The notes under the pieces are model-generated. The model searched no databases. It saw only the letters and a list, made by a program, of their open reading frames with translations, and was not told the DNA's origin. Below, piece by piece: positions 1 to 11,485 of a stretch of 64,000 bases of DNA (positions are counted from its first letter, which is position 1; each line of letters starts with the position of its first letter). Made by a program: the position numbers and the translations under genes. Source of the DNA: Astrocystis sublimbata (Eukaryota > Ascomycota > Sordariomycetes > Xylariales > Xylariaceae); the NCBI GenBank assembly GCA_022453515.1, contig JAJNNY010000020.1:496001-560000 (forward strand). The letters run 5' to 3'.

Positions 1-1226
1 GCCAGGCGCTCCCGGTGCGTACTAAGCGCCAGGAACGCGTAGACCCGCTTGCGGCCTCGCGCATGCATGTCGGGGATGCGGAAGATGTAGGCTGTTGTGT
101 AGCCGGCGGACGGGTCGCCGAAGAAGATGGGACCGCCGCTGGAGGCGGATTGGGGAGTCGGAGGGGCTGTGATGTAGCCGGGGCCGTAGTTCATCGAGGG
201 AAAGGGCGCAGGGACGCACGATGGTGGGCCGTGGAGGGTGGGGGAGGTCGGCGTGGCCTCGGGTCGTCGTGGGAGAGTCTCCATGGAGAGTGTGCGCAGA
301 CAGGAGGCGCGCACCATGGTAAAGGTAGCGGAAACGGTAGGTTCGTGTGTGGAAGTGTAGTCGATGTAATGTGTATGGTGAGGCATGTTGGCCCTGGAGG
401 TCATGCCGCTCGAGTTGGAGGCAGAAGTAGCCGGGCGGCGCCGCGAGCTCGCGCTGGGGACGATAGTCTTGGGTGAGGTTTCCTCTTCGGCATCGGAGGG
501 ATGCGACGACTGTGGGTTGGAGGCAGGCGGACTTGTATCAGCCAGACTGCCGTACACGTGCGCATAGGGAGCACGGGTCCTCATGGTAGGGCCAAACAGG
601 TCTGACTTGGCATCAGCTGCTGGTTTCGGGCTGTCCTTGTTGTTCTGGCTGTCCTGGCGCTCGGGGAGGGTGAGGGCGCAGTTGGCGCAGGGGCTTGCGC
701 GCTTCTCGGCGTATTCGTCGTAGGTGCGTTGGAAACTCGGATCGCGCCGCGAGGCTGAGGGAGCGGAGCTGGGCTCGGGGATGGTGTTGGTGGTTCTATG
801 CGGGCTCTGTGGCGGCGTCTGCACCGCCGAAGCATCGGCTACGACAGGCTTGGTCGACCTGCTCGGCTTGGTTGTGATTCTCGAGGGTTTCGACGAAGGT
901 GCTCGGCGCGAGGGTTCTTCGAGTTCGGGCACGGTGGCCGGGGCACTCTGCGCAATGTTGAGGCTGATCTTGCGCAGGGCATCGGTGACTGCTGTCGGGG
1001 TACCGGCAGACGATGTGGTGGTAGGTGTTGCGGCGCTTGACCGCGGGCGTACCATGTCATCGAGGTGATCGTCGCGACATCGCCCACATGGTACCGAGAG
1101 GCCTTCGGTAACCATCAACGGCGTCGGACCGTGCAGGTCGCAGTAATGCGCCAGACATAACTGGAGGTCGGTGGTTAGCAGCGATATAATGGCAGGTCTG
1201 GAGGCAATGGCGGCGACGGCGGCCAT
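1..1226 (-). CDS. Folliculin/Lst7-like protein, N-terminal part (3' end outside window)
   Basis: One uninterrupted frame of about 408 codons runs from an ATG at 1226 (good Kozak context, GTCACC before ATG) to the window edge. I read the whole stretch and found no stop. Near the N terminus is LCLAHYCDLHGPTPLMVTE, the folliculin opening in which a short strand is followed by HGP. A SPCANCALTLPE segment with two cysteines comes next, then MRTRAPYAHVYGS, a YIDYTSTHEPTVS stretch and PIFFGDPSAGYTTAYIFRI, all typical of the longin domain of folliculin and yeast Lst7. Long Ser/Pro/Thr-rich linkers separate these blocks, as in fungal members. In yeast Lst7 partners Lst4 as a GTPase-activating complex for Rag GTPases at the vacuole, in amino-acid signalling to TORC1; that role is inferred here from family membership. 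The C-terminal DENN part is not in the window. Confidence 0.85.
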   Translation of the reverse strand, partial: MAAVAAIASRPAIISLLTTDLQLCLAHYCDLHGPTPLMVTEGLSVPCGRCRDDHLDDMVRPRSSAATPTTTSSAGTPTAVTDALRKISLNIAQSAPATVPELEEPSRRAPSSKPSRITTKPSRSTKPVVADASAVQTPPQSPHRTTNTIPEPSSAPSASRRDPSFQRTYDEYAEKRASPCANCALTLPERQDSQNNKDSPKPAADAKSDLFGPTMRTRAPYAHVYGSLADTSPPASNPQSSHPSDAEEETSPKTIVPSASSRRRPATSASNSSGMTSRANMPHHTHYIDYTSTHEPTVSATFTMVRASCLRTLSMETLPRRPEATPTSPTLHGPPSCVPAPFPSMNYGPGYITAPPTPQSASSGGPIFFGDPSAGYTTAYIFRIPDMHARGRKRVYAFLALSTHRERL

Positions 1227-1322
1227 GGTGACGTCGACGATGCCCAGAACCGTGGCGCAAACGGTGCAAACGGTGCGGTGGGAGGGAGAGGACAAAAACG
1301 AACTAGTCGGGTTGGGGAGCAA

Positions 1323-1492
1323 GGGAGGAGGGGAGGGGGGCATGTGGGATGGGGATGGGGGGCAGCTGAAGTCTAAATGTAAACGGGCAAAGGGCATGGT
1401 CGCAATACTGTATGTAGCAGTGGCACACGTCGCAGCAGCAGGTCTGACACGGGGCTGGGGGGATGGGGATGGGATGATTGGGTTGCGGTTTG
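1323..1492. promoter_or_regulatory. G-rich tracts upstream of the Lst7-like gene
   Basis: The + strand has two dense runs of G tracts, at 1323-1362 and 1451-1492. Each has at least four runs of three or more G with loops of 1-7 bases, which meets the usual G-quadruplex pattern. On the minus strand, which carries the Lst7-like gene starting at 1226, these are long C/T-rich tracts about 100-270 bases upstream of the ATG. They therefore lie in its probable promoter or 5' leader. A regulatory role is inferred. Confidence 0.4.
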
Positions 1493-1599
1493 GGTTGCGG
1501 TCTGGCTCGGTTTGGGGTTTGGGGCTCGATGCTTGATGCCTGGGGCTTTCTTGGGGGCTTGGGGTTGCCCCTGGGCGTGAACTAGCCAGCATGCGACCA

Positions 1600-4500
1600 A
1601 GCTGCCGGGAATGCTGCGAATCGTGGATGCTGGGATGTTGGGAATGGCCCTTTGAGAACATGCCGGAAAGGGGCCGAGTGTAGGTGTGGTGTAGGCGCTA
1701 CCTCGCATCCGCACTGCATACGACGCGCGACACGCGACGGGGCAGGCCATGGCGAGGTACATTGTACCCTCAGCTCTGACCGAGCGCCCCAAACCCCAAC
1801 TGGGATGGTCCCGAATAGGGCAACGCACCCCGTGCGGCCTGAGCGGAAACAAGAAAACGCCACGGAGCTGCGAAAGGCGACAGACAGACAAACATGACAT
1901 ATGCGTGGTACCTCCCGTCGTACGTGTAGCACAAAACGCCCAACCCGCGCAAATTGTCGACCCAGAAATAGACCACCAGCCATGCCCATGTCTTGGCGAG
2001 GGAAGCAGTCGGGCAGACGGGCCTGATTGACAGGGCGCCTTGGGTAACGTGATACTTGCAATACGATACATGCGTGCGTGCGTGCGTGCACCTGGAAAGA
2101 AAGTGGTGTTTGCGCAACGCAAGGGAGCCCTGGCTGGAGTCACTGGACTGGGGGTCGACTTGACGGGTGACGTGATGATGGCGGACGGCATGGCGCAATG
2201 ATATGACAAAAGCCCTCATTTTGTCGCTTGCACTGTGGTTCAGGGGCTGCAGCGGGCAAGAGAAGCATCGTATATGGCCAGATGAGGCCGCTTGGCGTCG
2301 CCGTCGTCTGCGCAAATCACATAGTGGAAGTTGCTTCTTGCCGCTCCAACTACGACCCGTCGCCGTCATAGTCGAGGCAAAATGAACAGCGTAGTCCGCA
2401 TCAATGTCTGTGATGAATAAGACAGCTCGCCGCCAAGCCCTCGCGGACCAATGGTACGGGACCCGCGCGCGCGCATCGCACCGATCCGTGCCCCCCAGTC
2501 AGGTAGTCAGATGGACAGATGACCATACCGGTCAGAGACGACCTCTCCTATGAGATGCATGGCCGCTTATCAACCCGAATCTCACTCGCGCGCGCACGAG
2601 AAGCAGCAGCTAATAGTGCGGTGGGGGCCGCAATGAGCAGCCCCCTTGCTGCTGCTGCTTCCTCCCTTACGAGACCGCCCCAGCTGAGCACTAACACCAG
2701 CAAGCAGCAGATTCAAGATCGAGGCGGTGAGCATCGATGCAACCCGATGCGAGTCGCGCGCCTTGATAGGGGCATAGGGGCTGATTAGGAAGCGCAGGCA
2801 GGCCTGAGGCGCGGTTTGACCTGTCAGACCGGCATCCCCCGGCGCGCAAAAGCACCAGATCAGATAATAGTGCCAAAAGGGGTAACGTAACGCTCGTCAG
2901 ACTGACGAGCAACATGTGAGATGAGATACGGCCATGTGCAGGCATACTCGCAGGAGTGAGCAGCCATGCGCATGGGCTCTCTGCATCGACCAACAGGAAC
3001 ACGGCGCAGTCCCGGGTCTGACCCGGGAGCCAGGGTAGTGGGGAGGGGTGAGAACATTGGTCAGAGGCGAGAATTGATAGATAGGTAATCATCACGCCAA
3101 ACACCAGACCGGGACACCGGACGACGAGAAAGAGACAAAAGAAAGAATGTTAATCTCCCAGCACTTACCATGGACGTCATGATGGCTGCAAGCGGGGGCA
3201 GGGATGCCGATCTAGTTGGATTCGACGCTGCCTCTCGTTCCTCGGGGTGCGTCCCGAGACTGCGGCCCCTCTCTTCAAGCGACAATACGACACAACCGGT
3301 ATCGGTACCCAAGAATGCCGTAAACTCCTTCGCTCGTTCTGGTAAGTTCCTGAGATTCCAGCTTGCGCTGTCGTGTTCAGAGGCCTAGTCGTCGCTTGGG
3401 CAAGCTGCGTATGCGTGTGTTCCTACTGGCGGTGTAAGTCTCAGGTCATGATTCCGTGCGTCCTCAACCCGTCGCAGCGCATCGCAGTCGTGCATCGGAT
3501 ATAAGTGTGCAAAGCCCGACTCTCACTCCAGGTCTTTCGGCATACTACGCTGACAGACTGGAGTTGGAGTCGAGTGTCGTGCAGTTCGACGGTCTGACGT
3601 CTTTCTCAAGGGGTGATCCTACCTTAATTGGTGGTGGCTACAGAAACGTAAATCCAGTATGCTAAAATGGTCCAAGTCTGTGGTCGTCTTAATACCAGAC
3701 TATTCGCTATCATCAACACGTATCGAGACGTAAATCGTGAAAGAGCTGCTGTCGGCGTAAGGAGATAGCGTATTATGTCATAACATTCGCTCAAGTGCCG
3801 TAAAATTAGGGGAGATCGGGTGAGATGTCGTCGTCAGTGCTTCAATCGCGCCGCCGTCAAGATTCGCGAATCTGACGTTTGATTATGCCAATTTCGAGAA
3901 CTGCCGTGACCACTGCCAGGTCAAGAACAGCTAATCGGGTTATGAAGTCCGTCGTAAGCTTAGAAGAGCGAGCAGAAGTCGATTGGGGTAGTATATGAGC
4001 AGGATGTCAGCAAATTGTGAGGTCCAAAGTTGCACCTCACAACGATGAGATGCGTCAACCGGCTAGGCTAATGGACTAAGTAAGTATGAAAGAAGTCGCT
4101 AAGTATACCTAATAGTACGTGCACGAGCGAGAGAGGGTTGCTAGATGTTCATGACACGGTACCCCGAAGACAAGAAGTGGAGGAGGGGGGAGGGCCAAGG
4201 TGAGGAGAGCGCAGGAAACTCGGGAGTCTACACTTTTGTGAGGGTCTCGTCGGATATTTCCTTCGTAGTGGCCCTGGGTTAGTATACATATTTTCGGCGC
4301 CGGTTACGTTGCTAAGCCAGCAAGCAGTACGAGTAGCAGCAAGCAAGCAAGCAAGCGGCAGCGCGGCGCTTGGGTGTCGTCGTGCCCCTCTCCGACCAGG
4401 TACCAAACCACCCCCAAACGTCGCAGGGTGGCAGGCTCCTCCCAAGGCCTCCTCTCTCCGACCTCGAAGCGGAGCCCAATTACCAATCGATCCAAATCTG

Positions 4501-7500
4501 GGTTGTGAGTGGCCAGCTCGCTCAGGGCAGCCCGGCGGGTTCTGCGGCCAAAAGTCAAGACTAGGCCGCATGGGGACCTTCCAGAAGATCGGCTAGAAGG
4601 TATGGATTATGAGATGGGCCGTGATGGGACTGGCTCGGACTGGATGGGCAGCTTGCTGATGCCGTTCTCGAGGGCACGAACAGGCGCACTGGGTGGATGG
4701 GCCGGGCCCCATGTCGCGTGCCAAGCTGCCCAGTGAACTAGTCATTTGTGTACTCTAATCCATGAGCGGTGGGGAGTGTTTACGGCGCGAGTTGCCATGG
4801 CCTTGACAAGCCGGTAAGTGTGTACGAGTAGTCACTTTGACTGCCTACTAGGATGTTGTCTTCTGTTGCAAGCTGCTTAACTTGGTATCGAGTATGAAAT
4901 TAGGTAGCATCTACATAGTACGGCTTCTCCTGGAAGACTTCGGAAGCTGTAAGTCACTCACTGACTGGCAGCATCTACCTGATGAATGATAGTGACCTAG
5001 ACAGTCGAGTAGTCAACATCTCGATGTGAAGTCTCAGTAAATCGAATTACTGGTAATTGATAAGTCAAGTGCCCAGGTACGTAGAATCCAAAAATGACTC
5101 GCCATGGTACTATCGTTTTGCCCTAGTGAGGCAGGTCCACGCAATACCCAGGGAGGAGAAGATTAGGAAACCCATGATTGGACAATCTTGGTTAGTCGCC
5201 GTTATTTTGGGAGACCTTGCCCTCGACCTGTCAGTTAGTTGCGTCGTGTTAGGTTGGGCTGCAACCCCAATTCGAGTACGGCAAAGTATCGGGGATCCAC
5301 ATTCGAGGGTTCAAGGTTGTTCATGTCATGAACAGTACTATAGTATGTATGTACGAGTATGCATCATCGTGTGAGATCGCGAACTGCAGCAGAAGCGTCT
5401 CGATTACCAGATAGCTCATTGGTGAGCGAGTTTTGCTAGTTCTAGCATATTACGCAAGGGAAACCTCTGTCTCTCCACATAACGCAAGCAAAACATATCA
5501 TTGATCAGTGGGTCTGTTCTCAGCCTCGAGAGGGTCGAGAGTTTTGTTTCTGCCATCTTATCATGTTGCTGACCAAACCGTGTGGAAGTGGTGTCATGCT
5601 CATTCGTCGGCAGGCATGCAAGGCAGAGAATCGCATCCAGACCGGTGAACAGGGATATAACGCCATGTTCTCTGGGGAAGCCGTTGTGAAACATGAAGCA
5701 AGGTAGGTGAGTTGTAGACGACGAGAGCAAGGAGGGCCATGATGATCATTCACTCACTCACACTAGCCCCTCGTCCGTCGGCTAACAGCAGAGAGGAGCT
5801 CTCGCTCGCTGCACTGCACGATTGCACCGACTGTACCCCCACCTAAGGCAAGTCAATCATGTATCAGGTCACATCGGAGCGCACGTATGTCCACATGGGG
5901 CATGCAGCATGCACAACACCACATACAGCACATCACGATGGTTCTGCCCTCACGCCTCAAACGCTGCAATCGGCTGTTTGCAGACGAACGCGTACTCGCA
6001 TTGATCATGTCCATGTGGTTTTCTTTTTCCTGCGTCGTATTGGCACGTAATCAATTGCAAAATGGGCAGAGGCAAGGGATGGCTGTCGCCGTCGACAAGC
6101 GCCATCATCAGCTCGTTCAGCTCTGAGTTAAGGCATACAGTAGCATACCTCGAACATAACCCAATCCAGAAAACGACTAGTCGTCCCCATGGCAATCCTG
6201 CACTGGTCCGGCACCGGTCGAAGCTTCGGGTAAACCGAAAGAGAGAAAATGACGGTACGCTAATCACACACGCTAGGCACCTACTGTACCTGAACTAACG
6301 GAGCTGACATGCGCGCGCACGCCCGTCGCAGAGCCCATTGTCCATCGTGCCATACTTCCTGATTCAGTGCATTGCAGCGCTCGCAGCGCTCGCAGCGTAG
6401 CAGGACACTGAGACTTTTGCGGAGGTATCGGGTCACGATTATCGTACCCCGCCATTCAATCATGAGGATGCGAAATATGCTGATCGTAGGACAATTATCA
6501 TGGTGTTACCCCTCACTCAGCTTCGATGCAAGGTGATCAAGTAGTTCCCATACAGTGTCACGATCGCGAGACATGTCGGTCAGTGAGTGTACAAGTAGGC
6601 AGGGCAGACTCGAAATGTTTCAGCCAACTCGGCCATTTGTTTCGCCAAGCCTCGCGACGAACAGTGCCCGTGCTTTTTTTGTTCTAGCTTTCCGGCGAGG
6701 GTCCTGACGAAATCTTGCAGTAGGTAAGCTGTCGGCTGTCGAGGGAGAGATGTTATGTCATGGAAAACTTATGACGACGGTTGAGCGGTGAAACAACGAC
6801 CTATCAACGCCTGAGGGAACACCGAGATCACCAAAGCGCAAGTGCATCGACGCATGTCATTAGGTACGGAAGCCGCTCGCTGATTCAGTAACCGGGACCG
6901 CGGAAATCCACAATACGATTGTATCTATCGTATTGTACGAGCACATCACTGAGGGTATTCTTTTTGCGGATTCTTCGGCTCGCCGGCTGACCTATCACGA
7001 GCTTTACGAACTCTGTACCTAGATGTCAGCAGGTAGGCAGGCAGGCAGACCAGGCCATGTGAAAGAGGCTGATCCGTAGCTGCGAAGTCGGGTCCACGGG
7101 ACTTCCCTGCCAATTCGAGGCCCAATTCGAGCCCTTTCGGCATGGATGTTGCGTTAATTTTGTACATAGACCGCCAAGCACCAGGGCACTGGAAAGAAGC
7201 TAGGACCGCTGCACCGGCTGGTCGGAAATAGCGCCCGAGCGCCCTCCGAGCCTCGTGGCCAGTCCCAGGATGTGGAATCAATTAGCCTTAGCCTTAGCAC
7301 GTGGGCTAGTCCGCTTGCTGGGTTCTTTTTTCAATTGTCTATTCGACTCTCACGAGTCAACAGGGATAACACGCTCGGCTGGCGCGCGTCGTTCCTTGCT
7401 CGCATGTGCGCTTGCTGAGATTCATTCGGTCCTTCGATGTTGAATGTGCTCGCTTTTTCCTGAATCGTGTCTGTCTCACTCAATTCAGCCGTCCCTGGAT

Positions 7501-9950
7501 CGGCTATTTGGAAAGACAACCCGCAGAGACCCTGAACAGGCAGCTATGACGTCTGAACACCTCGGCCCATTGCAGCGTAGTAACTACGAGTACGGAGTTA
7601 ACACCACTACGGTGTTGTTTCCCAATGCGAGCAGCTCTCGACTGTTCCAAATCCTAACAATTTCCACATTGGGGGTGCCAGCGCCGGGAGTCCGGGGTGC
7701 ATCGCGCTTGAGACGCATGCCGGAGGACGACCGTTAGAGGACGCGGCCCAGAATGTAACCGCACGGTCCCAATGCAACGGGGGAATGTGATACCTTACGA
7801 TAGGCACGATCCGAGTATCGATCGCGTCGTGTCATGTTTGAACATGACAATTGTCCGTTATGGCTCGTCGGCCCAACCTCCTGCCACGGAGTTACCACTT
7901 TGTGGCCAGATAATCGGCGACAATCTTGCAATACGGTCCGTCGTCGCTATGACTCTGTGGTGCCGAGGCACGCGTGGTCTTCCCATTTTGTGGCTGTAGA
8001 CAATCCCAACGTCGTCGTGTTTCAGACCCCTACCAGACAATATCTCATTGCTGACAGGCTGCCATCGCATATCGTTATCAATCTCAAATCTGAGGACCAG
8101 GTACCGTACTCTTGAAATAGCTACATGCGTCAGCAACGCAACATGGGCAGCGCGCACGAAGCACGGGACGGCTCGAGCTTTTTTCGACATCTGCACGTGC
8201 GTTCATGCATATATCTACGTAGTACGTATATACTGACAAGGAAGTTTAGGCTGTTTTCCCATATCGCGATCCGGCGCAGGTCGAGACGAGATGCAGAAAA
8301 AGCCATGCATATGTAATGTAATCTCACATCCATCCATCCTCCTCCAGATCCTATCCAAGACCCGGTAAGGTTCCGTCTCCTGCATCGAATGGATGGATGG
8401 CACCGGAACGCAAAGGTGTTCGTCTCAACTTTTCCCCAGCCCTGTGCACGTCGTCACGCATATGCAAGCTCCTTCCGTCGGCCGATGGGTGTCATGTCAC
8501 GTAGGGTCGCATTGGAAGCCAAATCCCGTCCTACCTTGCCTACCTCTTACTCGTCTGGGTGCGCTACATCGCGCCGAACCATGCGAGCACGTCATTGCTG
8601 GTTGGTACCAACCAAACTACACATCCCGGCCTCAAACTATAGTATCCCAGATAAGCTTACCTAGCCTACCCGATCAGACCGACCAATGAATGTCACATGC
8701 AAAAATCCAGGCAGTTGGGTAGCATGAACAAGACAAGCGAAATGCAACTGCATTTAGCCGCGTCGGCCGCCCGGGGTTGGCGTACCATTTTACCAACCTG
8801 TCAACCTACCAGGCACCCAAGTATCTTACCCTGATGCTGACTGGTTACTACCTACCTGTTAACGAATCCGGACAATGAGCCTTCTGAATGCGGTCTTCGC
8901 GCTCGTTTCTTTTTGCTCCTTTCGGATTGGGAGGGGGGTTATATGACGCCGTGCCGTACCGTCTGGTCTATTTTCGCGGACTCGCGCATATCTTCCGGCG
9001 GCTTGGAGGGACTATAACCATAACCATGATCATAATTGGTATAATACAGAGTAAGAGTAGATGCATTTCTAAGCAATGACGCTTCGGCCATCGAGGATGA
9101 GTGAACAGCTGAGGTGTGGTGCTGAGAAGGTAGTCATTCTTTTCGTGACGTTCTTCCTTCATTCTGAGGTTGTATTCTTGCTTGCCCTCGCTTTCAATCG
9201 AGTAAAATCGTCAGAGTAAAACAAAGCGTTATCGTGTTTATAACATGAAGTTTCTTATACTTACTTAGCAGCCTCATCACATGATAACATCAATCAACGT
9301 TCGAACCATTGAAAGTGCAATAACTTAGAAAACAGACAAATGTAACTCAGCTATACGTTGCACCAGGTGAGACAGCATTGCAATAGATAGGCTTCTCCGT
9401 CAGTCATCGTTCATCATTATCAATAAACGGCTCGTTTTATTTGGCTCTGTGATTGTGCCTTTGCTTTGCCGTGGGAGTAGCTTCATGCTTTAGCTACCTC
9501 CCATGTTGTGGCTTGCCCTAGCCGACTAATCTTTGTCCAATCATCCCAGATAGACACAACGATGCAATCCTCGTAGGTGATAATGGGTTGCTCTCGGGAC
9601 GCCAGTCTGGAAATCTTCTGCTTTACTGGAAGCTGGTTTCCCTCTACCACTGGGCAGTAGATAGGTAGGTAGACATAAAACTCACTGAATGGCAAACAGT
9701 AAGTAGAAAGACGCTTGTTAGGATGGAGGTGTCAAGCCAAGATGATTTCATTTATATGCAGGTAAATGAAACAACATGGGCCGAAGTCTGGGGGGAAGAC
9801 ATGTGCATGGCACAAGACAGCCTTTCACACGTAAACGAGTAACTTTGAATAGTTATCTTCTTTCACTTGGAGAGAATCACACATGCGTCATCACAGAATG
9901 ATAGGATTAGCAGATCTCAAGTAGATGTATTTGAGCTACGTGGATCTGCC
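1600..9950. other. Long stretch with no convincing gene
   Basis: No frame in this stretch shows a recognisable domain or a chain of exons with sensible splice sites. The longest open frames are rich in Arg, Ser, Pro and His, as expected of chance frames in GC-rich DNA. Short simple repeats occur: GTGC repeats near 2071, AAGC near 4333, GGCA near 7032. It may hold long 5' leaders, non-coding transcripts or degenerate DNA; nothing further can be supported. Confidence 0.5.
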
Positions 9951-9993
9951 CCAAAAAACTTCCAGAGATGCACAGATTGACCTTCCTTTCCGT

Positions 9994-10112
9994 TTGGCGC
10001 TCGGGCCGACTCCTCCTCATTTGACGCTCCGGTCAGCTTCTCCCCATCGACGCTCGGGTCGTTTTGCGGTTTGTGTTTGTTTAGCACTCGGGCCACTTTC
10101 TCCTCGACACAC
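9994..10112. repeat. Short imperfect repeat with a GCTCGGG core
   Basis: The core GACGCTCGGG recurs as GGCGCTCGGG, GACGCTCCGG, GACGCTCGGG and AGCACTCGGG at about 9995, 10023, 10049 and 10083. Each is followed by a pyrimidine-rich CTCC/TTCTCC segment. Spacing is 26-34 bases. It is a diverged tandem repeat with no supported function. Confidence 0.5.
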
Positions 10113-10436
10113 CCTTGGCTAGGAAGATGCCAGGCATGTTGAGTTGTTGCGAACAGAATGGCGCAGGGCTCGGCCCCACGAAGCAGTCATCTTGAGAACG
10201 CAGGCCATATCAGTACAAAGCAAACATTGAAGTGAAGGCTTTTCCTAACTTACTGTCGGCTTACGAGTCCCTCCGGCCCCACGCCGTCTTGAACTCATCT
10301 TCACCTTGTCTTCCTGTGCTTGTGTTAGCAATCCTACTCGGTCTTGTCGTGTCAACAGTGCTGACCGGTGCTTTGGCTCTTATGGATAGAGCACTCGGTG
10401 CTCTCATCAGACACTCCGTGTCGCGGTGACAAGTAT

Positions 10437-10757
10437 GACTTCAGAAGGTTTGTGCTCAGAATGTTCCATGTGTTCAAAGGGGTTGTTCCATGTGGTCAAA
10501 GGGATTGTTCCGAGAAGAACGACTTGTTCTCAGAAGGACGGTTCGCAGATGGGTTGGCACCAGCTGGGTTATCATCAGAATGGCGGACTCCAGATTTACG
10601 CTGAGAATGATTGACACCAGAATGATTGAATACAAATTAGCGCTCAGAATGACTGGCTCGATTGGCTCCAGAATGGTATTCAGAAGGGTTGACCCGGGAC
10701 GGGCTGTCATCAGAATGGCTGGCACCAGAAGGATTGGAACCAGGTGGGATGGGTTCT
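10437..10757. repeat. Degenerate 15-base minisatellite
   Basis: Units begin with CAGAA or CAGAT and end near TTGGCAC, with a consensus close to CAGAATGGTTGGCAC. Clean neighbouring units lie at about 10545-10604 and 10706-10750; between them, units are shortened to 9 or 12 bases or altered. Because 15 is a multiple of three, one frame of the first block reads as a pentapeptide repeat (QMGWH, QLGYH, QNGGL, QIYAE). Stops and frame changes interrupt it further on. It could be the ruin of a coding repeat or a plain minisatellite. Confidence 0.6.
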
Positions 10758-11485
10758 AGTGAGGCCATCGCGATACACGGCGTCACGATGGCCTCACCAG
10801 AAGCACCAAAGAAGGATGGTGTTGAGAAAGTGTGTTGTGTGGGAGGAAGTTTGAAATGTGTGTGCGGGGTGCGCGGGTAGAGATTTAAGTAGGTGGGTGG
10901 GTGGGCTACACCATGCGTTCCTTCCTACTTAGGTAGTTGCACCTGCTCTTCTTTACATCTAATGACTCAACAAGAGTGGTGCCTTCCACCTGATATACCT
11001 AGGTAAGTACTGACAGGCAGGTACCTAAGTACATACGACTGTTGCGAGGAAGGAGGAGTCTCCTACGTCTCACATGCAGCCCAGCGTCATACCTACCTGC
11101 TCTTGGAGAACTACCTACCTACACTCTGATAGATAGACCTGCCGTTCGATTAGCTGAGAAGTGACGCCTCAATGTCAAGATGCTTTCCATCGGCCTGGAT
11201 CGCGTTTCCTGTGAGGTTGGGTTTGACGAAACTTTGTATGCCACCGCAATTATAGCAATGTTGTGCGAATTCAGTATTAGTACATATTTCGGACTTTATG
11301 TCCAAGATGATCGTCTAAGCTAGTTAACAAAGAAGAGGAAAATTATTATATGAAACATCTGACTTGTAATTGGTATCGAATTTCCCATCTATCTAGGTAG
11401 AATTTTGAGTTTGGGAACCCATCAAGTGCTAATACAATTCCTCTACTTCGAGCCTCAAAGATTGATTGAATGTTACAGGTTATAA

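Noticed and set aside
1485..1560. TTGGG/TTTGGGG repeats resembling telomere sequence
   Set aside because: Irregular spacing and no run of TTAGGG; it is part of the G-rich promoter tract, not an interstitial telomere.
1373..2209. Minus-strand open frame of 278 codons upstream of the Lst7-like gene
   Set aside because: Rich in Pro, Ser, Arg and Cys without any recognisable domain; looks like a chance frame in the GC-rich promoter region.
3061..8700. Genome-wide repeat-induced point mutation as explanation of the gene-free stretch
   Set aside because: The stretch is not AT-biased or depleted in CpA in the way heavily mutated repeats are; base counts were judged by eye only.
9290..9315. TTCGAAC stretch suggestive of a tRNA T-arm on the minus strand
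   Set aside because: No acceptor stem or anticodon arm can be built around it.
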